Source: Dipteronia dyeriana (taxonomy: Eukaryota; Streptophyta; Magnoliopsida; Sapindales; Sapindaceae). Taken from it: 64,000 nt of DNA. Positions 1-11,230 of the stretch are shown one piece after another (position 1 is the stretch's first letter; every line of letters starts with the position of its first letter). Position numbers and translations under genes: made by a program. Below the pieces are notes generated by a model. It searched no databases. It saw only the letters and a program-made list of their open reading frames with translations, and was not told where the DNA came from. The DNA lies in assembly GCA_032871835.1 (NCBI GenBank), contig CM065300.1, positions 72,400,017-72,464,016 on the forward strand, written 5' to 3'.

Positions 1-1104
1 TATGTCTGTTACGTGGGAAACACAAGACTGATTGAGCACATACGAAGTTATAGACTCAGAAAAAACAGATGAACAACACATATTATTATCTTACATATTT
101 AGATTATAGATATAAAACAATAACCCTATAAATTACTACTCATCGTTCATTCCTTAAAATTTACTATAGATAGCATTACAAATCGACTCATTCAAACCAA
201 AAACAGCCTATTTTAGGAGAAAAAGTTAAAAATATGGATCAACCTGAGAAGTTTGAAGAACTGATAACAGTGAGAAACAAAGTTGCAAGTAATGAAAAGA
301 GGTAAAGGTGTTTGATAAAATGACTAGGAGATTGAAAGAAGAATATGAGAAATGTAAAACTCAGATCAAGATACGGGTCTAAAAAGATAGGGCAAATTGC
401 ACTAACTTACCTGATTATATGTATAATAACACTTAAACCGGGAGAAATAATATAATTACACAGACTTACCCTTGACCCGTTGACCACCTTTAGTCAACCA
501 TGAAAATTAAGAAAAGTCAGTTTTGCCCTTAGACGTTTATTTGGATGAAAAAAAGAAAAGAAAAACCAATTAAAAAACACAAATAATTAAAAAATAAATA
601 TTGTTCATGTCAGATCTCCATTAAATGAATTGTTAATCAAATCATACAGAAATTTATCTTTTTCAATCTCATATAAATCTTTCTATAGTATCAAACACAT
701 GTCAAACTTCAGCAATCTCAAACAAAAATCCATATGCTAATCAAGCAAATAAATAAATTAACACAAAAAAGGAAAAAACTTTCCGGATTATTTTTCTTCT
801 GGAAACAGAAATTTATCGTTTTCAATATCATATCAATCTTTCTATAGTATCAAACACAGATCAAACTTCTGCAATCACAAACAAAAATCCATTTGCTAAT
901 CAAGCAAAAATATAAATTAACACAAAAAAGGAAAAAACTTTCCAAATTATTTTTCTTCTAGAAATGATTTCCTCATCAAATCAAACACATATTCATCTTT
1001 TACAATCTCAAACACAACAAAATCAATTTCAAACTTTACACCAAATAAAAATAATTACTATATAATAAACTGTTGAACACAACAAAACATCATATTTCAA
1101 GCCA
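1..1104. other. AT-rich non-genic flank
   Basis: No coding region is supported here. Reading frames are short and AT-biased. The only clear structure is the two-copy 159-bp tandem duplication listed separately. The segment ends at the likely terminus of a retrotransposon LTR. Confidence 0.6.
647..964. repeat. 159-bp tandem duplication
   Basis: Two adjacent copies (647-805 and 806-964) share the sequence from CAGAAATTTATC through the TTTTTCTTCT-GAAA end with only scattered substitutions (for example CATATGCTAAT against CATTTGCTAAT). The equal lengths and direct abutment indicate a simple tandem duplication rather than two insertions. Confidence 0.85.
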
Positions 1105-3712
1105 TGGTTGAAAATACAAAACGGTTCCTTAAGCTAACGTATAGGGGAGGGTGAATAGGTTAGTACACATTTTTCATTCCCTTAAAACAAACTTAAGTTT
1201 GTCCCTGTAGATAGCTTGTATCACAATTTTATAATTCAAGTACAAACAAAATCAATTTAATAAGGATATGCTTGGCTAAACAAAATAAATGTTGATAACA
1301 ATTTGCATGTGATACGAACTTAATTTTTACATAGGCTATTAAACTTAAGCCTTTAACAAGTTCAAAGTTTGACAAACAATGAATATCAATTACAAGTATT
1401 TTAGACAAGATATGTATATCAACACATATACAAATATCAAGAGATAGGGATATAGAAAAATTAACACATGATTTATACGTGGTAAAACCTCCGAAGAGGA
1501 AACATCCACGGGTTGATTCCATAACCACCGGCAAACACCTTTCACAAGTAAGATTAAAAGATACAATCTCTCAAGTGACCAACTTCACCTAGAAATCTAC
1601 CCTTGAACCCCACATAATGAAAGAGATGTCACATTGCATAAATCAAAGAATCACTCTCCAAAATGTGACTTCCAACGCTCAAATAAAAGAATCACTCTAA
1701 GAAATGAGACTTCCACGCTTAGCTATCCAGATCACCCCGACCAAAGCCAAGCCTTCCAATGCATAAATCAAAGAATCACTCTGTGAAATGTGACTCCCAA
1801 TGCACAATCCAAAGGATCACTCTAAGAAATATGACTTCCAATGCATAACTTGAAGAATCACTCTCCAAATGTGACTTCCAATACTAAATCCAAAGAATCA
1901 CTCTAAGGAATGAGATTTCCAACCTTTTCACAAGGCAATCTATGTGATCATGAATGCAAAACTCAAACAAGTACGTAACATAAAATATGATGATTAACAC
2001 ACCCTATGGAAACTAGACTTATGCATGAAAGTTCACAAACCAAATATGTCTAGCTACTATGCATGAATAACAATTCTAGAAAATGTGAAAACACCAAAAC
2101 ACATTTAACTTCTAGATTTATTCATATCACTAAACCTTGAATCAATCATATATATTTAAACAAATAATCAAGATTTAGTATCAAACAAAAATCATGCTAG
2201 AATCATAACATGTGATCAATAAATTTTTTTAGCAAGAAATATAGAGCATGTATTCACAAAGTAGTCAATAAAAAACCTATTAAGCTCTATATATACAAGA
2301 AATTGTGCTAATCATGAATATAGTCAAATAAGGAAACCCAAAACAAGTCAAGATTATTGTTTATCAATCAATCAAAGTCCAAAATAGTCCTAGATAAAAA
2401 ACTAGCACAATACAAAACACAAACATGTGAAAACATAGGCTTTGACAAAAACCTAACTCAACATATAAGATTCAATCAAGTTCAATATAGCTTTAATTGA
2501 GTCTAAAACTCTAATCAAACTTTACATAATATACATTCATGTATTGAAGAAGAAAACCTAAGGTGATTAAAGACTTGAAGCTCAAAAATCAAAAGAGAAA
2601 TCAATACCTCAAGTGAAAATTGTGCAGTCCCGTTTTTGTGAGCGAAGCTACCAGAAATCTCAATCAAAAGACTCGAAACTCTTATAGAAAAGATTGAGGA
2701 CCGGTAGACGAGAATTCTCCAGTTTGAATCACTTAATTCAAACTTTGGATGAGAAAGTTATGGTATTTGGGAGATAAAAAAAATTGGAGAGAAAATTTTC
2801 TGCATAACTTTTTCAAGTTTTTCTTCTTACGAAAAATGAGAGGGAATCAAGATATTTAAAGGGAAAAGGAAAGAGGGAAAAGACAACTAATGGGAGATGG
2901 CCACCTCAGCATCCAGTGGAAGTGCGTGAAAGGAGGCTTTCTGCCCACCACGGGGATAGAAAGCCTTCTTTCCAGTGAGGCTCCACTCGCCTCCACGGGA
3001 AAGGGGTGTTGGCCTTTTCTTTTCTCCTTTGAGTCTCCTTTCGTTCTTCGACCATTTCTTCGGCCTCCAAACTCCGATTTGGAACTCATTTTTGAATTTC
3101 AAACTAGACTCCCTCATGTACATACGATGTTAAGAATTTTTTTTCAAGAAAAATGGAATTTAACTTGAAAAATGAAGATGAAAACCATTCATGATAAAAT
3201 CATAAAAAGTTTCTTGACTTCTTAATTTGAACTCGAAACCTAATGAATGAGTTACCGAAATAACCAAAACTCAATACGGAATATCATAAGCATAAATTCA
3301 AGTTCAATATAAAACAATTACAATAAAATGAATACAAGAACACGCAAGTATGTAACTTCCTAGATATAGTCCTAGAACAAGCAATTTCTAAAAATTGTCA
3401 TCTTTAAATCTAATGCATGTACATACATGAATAAGTGTGTGTGTATGTGTTATACCAAATTTTGCACAATGATACAGAGACACATATAAATGCTATGTAT
3501 GTGTGTGCCTAGGCTTTGCAAAAGGAAAGAGGTCTCGATATACCTTTTGCTATGCAATTAAGCTTTGTTCCTCTTACAACCACCACTTTGCTTGAAATGT
3601 TGTCCAATCTTTCTTGAAGCTTGATAATTCTCAAACCTAGACAACTAATCAATACAAGGTAAATGTCGTTTTGATATAGAATTATGCCAACACAAAACTA
3701 AAAAACCTAACA
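1105..3712 (-). mobile_element. 3' LTR of SIRE/Maximus-like Ty1-copia element
   Basis: On the minus strand an LTR begins with TGTTAG at 3712, directly after a purine-rich tract, and runs to about 1105 (terminal CA, rc of tggttgaaaa). Known family signals appear in order: a U3 start with TTGGCATAATTC, a GC-richer promoter-proximal block (2880-3090), a CGTGGATGT...ACCACGTA block near 1480-1515, and the CTATTCACC end motif near 1150-1170 that marks the end of many plant copia LTRs. About 2.6 kb is long for this clade, so an internal insertion or expansion is possible. A tandem array at 1620-1935 adds length. The left boundary is inferred, and no target duplication can be checked because the partner LTR is lost. 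Confidence 0.65.
1620..1935. repeat. About 41-bp minisatellite inside LTR
   Basis: Six or more imperfect units share the core AAAGAATCACTCT followed by GAAATG-GACTTCCAA. They occur near 1645, 1688, 1768, 1812, 1853 and 1890. The array lies between the R-like block and the U3 side of the minus-strand LTR. No reading frame runs through it. Confidence 0.8.
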
Positions 3713-3726
3713 ATCTCTCCCTTTGA
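3713..3726 (-). other. Polypurine tract of copia element 1
   Basis: The minus strand reads CAAAGGGAGAGAT immediately before the TGTTAG start of the LTR. A purine run touching an LTR start is where plus-strand synthesis primes in LTR retrotransposons. Confidence 0.75.
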
Positions 3727-4312
3727 CAAATTCTATGTCAAAACACCTATACATATACTAAAACATACAAAATGAAGATTTGTCACAAAATCACACCCTC
3801 ACATTATAATGAGTTAGTATTCTTAAACTAATCTTCATCAAGTCTTGATTCTTCCATGTAGTCTTCTCTTGTCACCACCTAAAAACAACTTGAAGCACTC
3901 AGCATATAAAAGAGAAACATAGATATATGGCAAGATATTTAGATAAATGCCAATAAAGTTCAAATGGATACACATGTCTCCCTCTAAATACATGCATACT
4001 ATCCATATTCATCAACAGAAACTAAAAACTAAAAAACTAAACAATCCTAAGATTAAGAGAACATAGGTTTTGGTATATCTTTGTTTTTCTCCCATTTTTT
4101 GACATAAAATGAAGCCAAAAGGTTAAGAAAACGTAGCAAACCTCAAGATCAAGCATTATCAAAGAAAGTTCTTCTTGTTGTTGATCTCTCATAATGCTTT
4201 GTAGTGGATGAATTACTAGAGGCAAGTTTGTCTTCTAGGTACTTGATCTTCTCATCTTGTTGTCTCACATTACCCAGTTCCACTACTTTAGCATCAAGCT
4301 CTTAAATCTTGG
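3727..4312. other. 3' non-coding part of copia element 1
   Basis: Short frames only. A minus-strand frame at 4037-4225 continues the orientation of the degenerate ORF upstream but shows no recognisable domain. This is probably the untranslated stretch between the last ORF and the polypurine tract. Confidence 0.4.
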
Positions 4313-5323
4313 TCATAAGCCCCTCTTGAAATTGTAAAGACCATTCCGGTAGACAACTTGTGCTTGACACAACACTTGACTCATGGTGCACACCAAAACT
4401 CCTATGAGTGTCACTAGCTTTTTTTTTTCTTTGTATGACATGAATGCCAATCGATTTTCACAAAAACGTTCCAAGGGAGGTAGAAGCACATCATCATCAA
4501 GTTTCGAAACTCCTAGCTTCATGCAAAAATAAGTAATGAACCTCAGAAAAGCTAACTTCTTATCCAATCCTATAGTAGTAGCTGCACTCTCAATATGTTC
4601 TATCAAGAGATCACCAAGGTTCAAGGGCTTATTTGTTACCAAGGCGTACACAATCTTGATTTTCACTTTGTTTAGCTCGGAAGCATTAGTATATCCAACA
4701 AGATTTGCTTAAACAAATAGATAACAAAAGGCACTAACCTTGGTCAACTCACTTTGGCTAATGTAGGCTCTCTTGCCCCAATCAAATTCATCATCTTCAC
4801 ATAAAGTCCTCCCCATAAGGTTTAAGTCCTCTATGTTGTCCACATCAAGTAGTTCTGACACAATCTCATTGGAAAGACCAAGGAACTTGTTGATGCTTGA
4901 AGAGATCCTAAATGTTGTTCCCTTTACATTCATCAAAGCATTTTCAAAAGTTGTACTATCTTTATACTCAAAGTAAAACTCTATAATAAGGCTCTCATTT
5001 ACAACCTAATAGTATTTATCCATGCTTCCCAATGCCTTTCATGAATAACACGATGAATGTAAGACCTCTACCAAATCAACACCTCTATCTTGAATAAGCT
5101 TTTTGGTTCCTATAACACCCAAGGTTTTCAACTTGTTGAGTTTGTGTTTTCTAGAGGTTATTGGTGTAGACTTGTTTTTGGCTATGGGTTTTGGTGGATG
5201 GATCGGATTAGAAATCGTATTTCTTCCTATGATTAAGTTGTCAACACTACAATGTAAAAACACATGAGAGGAAAAAGAGATCCAAGTGAGTATTAGACAA
5301 CAATATAAACATAAAAATGGCAT
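4313..5323 (-). pseudogene. Degenerate 'putative plant transposon protein' ORF (env position)
   Basis: Three minus-strand frames (5323-5039, 4936-4709, 4666-4313) read in sequence as one broken protein of about 300 residues. Characteristic pieces include VDLVEVLHSS, a VKGTTFRISSSINKFLGL segment, LCEDDEFDWGK and the helical stretch LAFLRFITYFCMKLGVSKLD. The order 'VKG-T-FRI...INKFLGL' is typical of the plant-specific domain called putative plant transposon protein, which in SIRE/Maximus-type copia elements sits between pol and the 3' LTR. Position and strand agree: downstream of gag and just before the polypurine tract and LTR. Several stops and frame changes show it is dead. The family assignment is from memory of the motif and was not searched. 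Confidence 0.55.
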
Positions 5324-7165
5324 TTGATAAAATAATGAATAATAAATGCATAAATGTTTCTTTTAAGCATATAGGTACACTTTACGAAAATCAACAAATG
5401 CATTTAACAATAAAACAATCCTAAAAATGAAGGAATTGGTTTCCATCACAATTACTATCAACCTCAAAACATAAAATAATTGGTTGTAACAACAACTACT
5501 ACCAACTCCAAGCAAGAAAGAATTGGTCGTAACCACAACTACTATCAACCACATGAATGAAGGAATTCATTGCAATATTAACTACTATCAACCTCAACCA
5601 AGGATATATTCGTTGCCAACACACTCATGCAGTTATTTCAAGATATATATCATGCATCTTATAATTCAATTATTCTTATCAATAAATATGTCAACAAGTA
5701 ACAAAGCAAATCATGTGAACATATCGTAATAAAGAACAAAATCTAACATGCAATGCTCCCCCTTAATAGATGCTTTATCTAAGATCAAAATAGCATATTG
5801 TTCATAATGATATTCACACATTCACATATTCAAGCAATTTTAAAGAAATCAAACAAGATATGCTCCACAAACTATGAGAGATACACCCATATTTTCAATC
5901 ACTCTCATAATTCTTCTTTAATTGCTAGAATATCAAAATACATATAAACAGAAGTGTGTGTGTGTGTGTGTATGAATTTTGCTTCAAATATATGTAGAGG
6001 AGTAATTTGATAATCAACATGCAAATCACATCTACATCTATTCATCTTAAGTTTTTCCATAAAAGGTCAAACCGATTATCATCCATAATTTTTTACTTTA
6101 AAGAGAATAGAATTCAACATATGAGAGTGTGTGTGCATATGGCTCGTCATCCCATTTCTAATTTTCAACCCGAGCATTCACAAGTTTCAACTATACTCCT
6201 TATAAGCCTTCTTCCTTTTCTTTATAAGCTTGAATCAAAGATTTTTTTTTATTGGTTCTTTTCAACACTTCTTTATTTTTTTTTAACAAAAACATATACA
6301 CTTCATGACGACTTTCACATATCATAATGGTGTAGTCTTTTCCTACATTGGGCGGCTTCAAAACCAATATGTGTAGCACTTTTCATGAAGGTGCACGTTG
6401 AGTTCTATGTAGTTGCTGAAGCAAAATTGATACTAACCATAGGTCATCTTAAATGTACTAGTCAAAAGACTTCAAGTTGTATCCACAACTTACATATTAG
6501 CAAACTTAACTTACTAAACAAAACATACAAGAGAAGCAAAGTGCATTTTTAAAAACCAAGTTATTATGGCTTACAAGCACATGATCTAACAACAATACAA
6601 GAGATTTACTTAAGATCATTACTTCTCAAGATAGTAGCTTTCAAAGAATATAAAGCTCATATTTTTCAAAACATTCCACTCAACATTCAAACAAATATTT
6701 CACACATCATGTTCAAGACCTTTGTGAACAACAACACTATAAGATCTTTAGAAAGCAAATGTCAATGAGAATCATATGTAAATTATACTAAGTTCTTTAA
6801 CATGACATGCAACATAATGTAGTGCAAACAATGAGTTGAGAGATGAAAAACTTAGAATGCAAGATTAGGTTATAGAGATACCTTAGCAAGCAATTTTCAT
6901 CAAATGCAAAGTTTTTTCCCTTTTAATAAGCTCTATTGGCTTGTTTGTCCCCATGACAAAAAGTTATTAGTATGTCATTCCAAGAGAATAAAAACTAAGC
7001 ATATAAAATGAACTTCTCACAAAGTAAACCAATAGATTTCAACTATCCTTGCAAGAAATGTGAGATAGCTAAGTTATGCCAAGTTATAAAGAAACTAAGC
7101 AAACAAGCTAAAATTCTCAATAACTTGACACTACTCTTAGAGCTAACTCACATGTGTATCTTACA
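5324..7165. other. Degenerate internal region lacking pol
   Basis: The pol gene would be expected here between gag and the env-position ORF, but I find no DTGxx protease, no DDE integrase, no YVDD RT and no RNase H signature on either strand. The region is AT-rich with a purine-rich minus-strand patch near 5755 (GGGGGAGC) that resembles an inter-ORF tract. Most likely pol was deleted and unrelated or decayed sequence remains. Confidence 0.45.
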
Positions 7166-8605
7166 CTAATGGTAAGAGTACTCACCCTTGACCCATATGG
7201 TCATGGGTGAACTTACACATATATCATGCTCATCTTTAACTTTAATTTTGAACCTAGAATGGATATCACTATTGATTTGATTAAAAAAAATATCTTTTGT
7301 ACCCATCTCCTCAGCATTACTAGCACCACCTGCTTTGTAAAGATTTTCACAAGGATTAGACTTCTTCTTCAAATACTTTTTAACATGCTTTTCAGGAACA
7401 TCATGCTTATTAACAACTAAAGCCCTAGCATGCTTCAAAGTAAGATCAATCCTTTTATCTGTATATGTATTTCCTAATTTGCAAAACTCTATATACTTAT
7501 AACACCTAGGCTTAATGTGACCAACGATGTTGCAATAATGGCAAATAGGAATGAAAGATGAGATTGTACCTTGTTGTCTTGAAGAAGTAGGAAGAGTTTG
7601 AGGAGGTACCTTGTCTTTCACTTTACCTTTGAATTTAAGAAGATTGTTTTTAGGAGACTTTTTCACCTTTTTGATTTTAGCCTTTCTTGAAGTAGATGAT
7701 GCTATTTCAAGCTTCTCCTTTCCTTTCAAGTTGCTAGGCTCTCTATGAGGTTGAGTAAGTTTTGTGACATTATTCACATTGACCGACCCATTTACCAAGT
7801 CTTTGATTGCTTGTTTGGCTATGCCGATCTCTTCAATGTAAGCTTGCTTTCTAATCCTCATATTTGAAACAATCTATTCTCTATCATAGACAAGTCTCTC
7901 TACTTCATAATGTCTCTTCAAAAGATCATTCTTTTCATTTAATAGCCTATGAGAAGTTTTTACAAACTCATCCACTTGTTTTCTAATCAAGTCATCTCTT
8001 TCTTTCACTTCTCTCAAAGCTTCATCCCTTTGAGCCTCAAGTTTCTTAATCTTAGCATAAGCTTAAGATTGGTTGCTTTCAAGTTCGTATCCTCTATATG
8101 ACCTTGATCATTTTCCTTGTTCATAAAAACTTCACAATCATCTTCTAGCTTAGTGTGAGTGGCCGCAAAAGCCACAAAGTTGCTTACATGCTTTTCAGCA
8201 CTTGAGGGCTCATCACTTGAGCTCCCCTCATTGCTAGAACTACTATCACTCTAAGTAACTGTCATAGCTTTGCCTTTCTTGTCTTTCTTGGACTTCTTTT
8301 TAGTGCACTCATTTGCAAAATATCCAAAGCATTGAACATTCTTCTTGTTCTTGGCATGACCATTCTTATAACCTCTTGAAGATGATGATTTCTTAACTTT
8401 CTTTTCTCTAGAAAATTTACCTCTAGGCTTGGTACATTTTCTTAGAAACTTCTTAAATTTCCTAACCATAAGAGTCATTTCTTCATTTCCATCATCACTC
8501 TCTTCTTCAATAGCCTTGAGAGTGATTCCCTTGCTCTTAATCTTTGGCTTCAAGCATATCTCATAAGTTTGGATAGACCCAAGCAATTCATTTATAACAT
8601 GCTTG
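7166..8605 (-). pseudogene. gag of SIRE/Maximus-like Ty1-copia element
   Basis: Minus-strand frames at 8605-8251 and 7861-7166 carry gag-type sequence. The upstream part has the basic, serine-rich stretch around TLKAIEEESDDGNEEM, then a decayed knuckle (VQCFGYFANECTKKKSK) in which the expected second Cys and His are missing. A second, intact CX2CX4HX4C knuckle, CHYCNIVGHIKPRC, lies near 7500 in a Lys-rich context. Two separated knuckles with an acidic and coiled segment between them is the arrangement of SIRE-like gag. Frames are broken around 7865-8250. Gag loses continuity at about 8605, where the plus-strand solo-LTR-like segment begins, so the N-terminal half is absent. Confidence 0.75.
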
Positions 8606-9346
8606 GTTTGTTGATTATTGGTTGAGATGTTTGTTTGTGATAGCTAGTATTTATGACGATTTTACCCTTCTAATTAAATCTCTATGCTTTGCATTTAGAT
8701 ATTGTTTAGGTCTGATTGATTGCATTTGTTGATTGCATTGATTGTTCTTTGCCATTGTTTATGATAACTTTTGTTGATTGGCTTTTGTTTGATAACTAGG
8801 TATTAGTCTTTCATAGCTATATCTAGTTAGGTCTTCTTGCACTTGCATTTAGACATTGATATCTAGGAATTGTATTTATTGAAATCTTTGAATTGCTAGA
8901 TAAGCATTTATTGTAGCCTAGCACTACTTGCATGTTTGAATATTTCATCATATTCACTTAGGTTGTTTTGACTCTTCATTGAAGTTAAGCTTCGTGACTA
9001 AGTGTTTAGTGCACAAGCTTGTTGATCAAGAATCACTATTAAGGCCCGTTAGGTAGTAGTGGTGGGTTAGTAACCTTGAAGTGTGACTAGGTGGTCAACT
9101 TAGGTTATAAACATCATTACAATAATGGATTTGAGGATCAGATATGGCTAGAAGGATAGCCCGTGGTTATTCCCTTGTCGAAGGGTTTCCACGTATATAT
9201 TGTGTGTTTGTATTGTTTTAAGAATAATTAGTTTAATTGAATGCTTGTTTATTTGGGGGTAGTTTTTGTTAATATTGTTTAATCACAAAATCGGTAATTG
9301 ATTTGATTAAAACTTATTCACCCCCTCTCTAGGTTTATAGACATAC
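8606..9346 (+). mobile_element. Solo-LTR-like copia segment
   Basis: This stretch is in plus orientation, opposite to its neighbours. Near 9155-9195 it has the CCCGTGG...TTTCCACGTATA block and near 9313-9335 the CTTATTCACCCCCTCTCTAGG motif, in the order found at the 3' end of plant copia LTRs. No primer-binding site follows and no gag or pol lies downstream in that orientation, so a solo or truncated LTR is the simplest reading. Ends are approximate. I could not find a convincing 5-bp duplication. It sits between the broken gag of one element and the truncated LTR of the next. Confidence 0.5.
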
Positions 9347-9572
9347 ACTTTAAGGGTTATTTTCACTATTGACTATTTAGATTGCTCATCTCAAACTGAA
9401 TACCTTTGTATATGACACTCATATACTCAGTTAGAGATTACATCCGGTAATCTTGGATGTTTTGTACACATGATATAATATGAGATAGATGTATAGATTG
9501 AATAAACTGCTTCTTTTATTAATGTTTTATTCACATTTACAAATTACAAGCTTTAGAGTTGAATCCCCAACA
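9347..9572 (-). mobile_element. 3' LTR (U3 part) of Ty1-copia element 2
   Basis: The minus strand starts TGTTGGGGATTCAACTC at 9572, right after a GTGCAAGGGGGAGATT polypurine tract. It runs about 226 bp before meeting the plus-strand LTR-like segment. The end expected from the 5' side (terminal CTCTACA) is missing, so only the U3 portion appears to remain. Confidence 0.6.
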
Positions 9573-9588
9573 ATCTCCCCCTTGCACT
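9573..9588 (-). other. Polypurine tract of copia element 2
   Basis: The minus-strand purine run GTGCAAGGGGGAGAT directly abuts the TGTTGGGG start of the LTR. It is the plus-strand primer site for the element whose pol lies upstream. Confidence 0.8.
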
Positions 9589-9619
9589 AAAGCGGGTGAG
9601 ACATATCTCGTAACCCTAG

Positions 9620-11230
9620 TCCCTCTAGGTGACCTTCAAACACTTTAGCCGTTATTGGATTAGAATGATTGTCAACTGACGCTATATTGGTCATGGTCAC
9701 ATCCCCTCTCTACATATCTCTTTGATGAAATGATATTTTCTCTCTATTTACTTCCCTCTTTTGTGGCTTCTTAGTTCTTTGAAATTAGCCACAACACCAC
9801 TATTATCACAATAAAATGTGATATGCTTATCCAGATCTAGAATAACTTCCAGATCAGTCAAGAACTTATGGAACCAAACAGTCTATTCAGCTACTTTACA
9901 AGCTGCTACATATTCAGGGTTCCATGGTGGAGTCAGCAATACATGATTGCTTAACACTTCTTCATACTATGGTTCCACCACCAAGGGTAAAAACTGATCC
10001 AGATGTGGATTTTCTAGAATCCCTGTCTAACGAAAAATCAGAGTCTGTATATCCTAACGAGAACAAATCTTACATTGAATATACTAGCATATAGTTTCTC
10101 GTTCTCTAAAGATACTTGAGGATGGCCTTTACTGAAACCCAGTGATTCAATCCTGGGTTAGACCGAAACCTACTGGCTACTCCCACTGTGAAGCAAATGT
10201 CAGGTTTCATGCATAACATATCATACAAAAGACTGCTAGCTGCAGACACATAGGGAACATGTCTCATATCCTCAACTTCTTAAGGTGTCTTAGGACACTG
10301 TTCCTTAGACAAGTGAACTCCATGCCTATAAGGTAAGTTACTTTTCTTGGAGTTCTGCATTGAAAAACGAACAAGTACCTTATCGATATATGATGCTGAG
10401 ACAATGCTAAGAGTTTGTTCTTACGATCGATAATTAATTGGTTCCCTAGAACACAACTCGTCTTTCCCAAATCTTTCATTTGGAATTGGCTAGCCAATCA
10501 GCCTACCCTGTACTTCTGATAAAACCCCTACGTCATTCTCAATGAGCAGGATAACATCTACGTATAGGAATAAGAAAACTACTATCTTGTCAATGATCTG
10601 CTTGTAAACGCAAGGCTCATCGATGTTTTGCTCAAAGCCATAGGTTTTGCTCAAAGCCATAGGTTTTGATAGCAATATCAAACCTAATGCTCCAAGATCT
10701 AGATGTTTGTTTCAGTCCATAAATGGACCTTTGCAGCTTGTAAACCTTTTAATCTTGATCATGGGGAATGAATCCCTTTGGTTGCTTCATATAGATGCTT
10801 TCATCAAGACTATCATTCAAAAATGCAGTCTCGACGTCCATTTATCAAATTTCATAATTGAAATAGGCAGCAATGGATAAGAAAATCTGAATCGACTCAA
10901 ACATAGCTACTGGCGAGAAGGTCTCTTCATAATCAACCCCTCCTTTTGGGTATAACCCTTTGCCACTAGCTTTGCTTTGAAGGTCTCTACCTTCCTGTCT
11001 ACTCCTCTCTTTCTCTTGTCGATCCACTTACAACCTATGGGTTTTATCCCATATGGTAAGTTTATAAGTTCCCATATTAAGTTGGAGTATATAGACATCA
11101 TCTCTAGATTCACGGCTTTAAGCCATTCCTCTTTGTCAAAATCTTCCATTACATGTTTAAATGACAATGGATCATCCACACTATCATCAGAGACGATAGC
11201 CTATGCCTCCATAATACCTAAATAGCGATC
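9620..11230 (-). pseudogene. RT and RNase H region of copia element 2
   Basis: From 11180 downward the minus strand encodes the copia RT start (EEWLKAVNLEM, GCKWIDKRKRG, FKAKLVAKGYTQKEGVDYEE), then the catalytic-box segment FLYVDVILL near 10535-10560. In that box the usual YVDDxLL has its second Asp replaced by Val. Downstream is MKDLGKTSCVLG and the RNase H part with YTDSDF, RKSTSGSVFTLGGG and a decayed KQSCIADSTMEPEYVA. The order and spacing are those of plant copia elements. Several in-frame stops and at least one frame change are present. The lost catalytic Asp alone would inactivate the enzyme. Confidence 0.8.

Noticed and set aside
2856..3168. Overlapping open frames on both strands in a GC-rich block
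   Set aside because: They lie within the LTR, are open on several frames at once, and have no domain; composition explains them.
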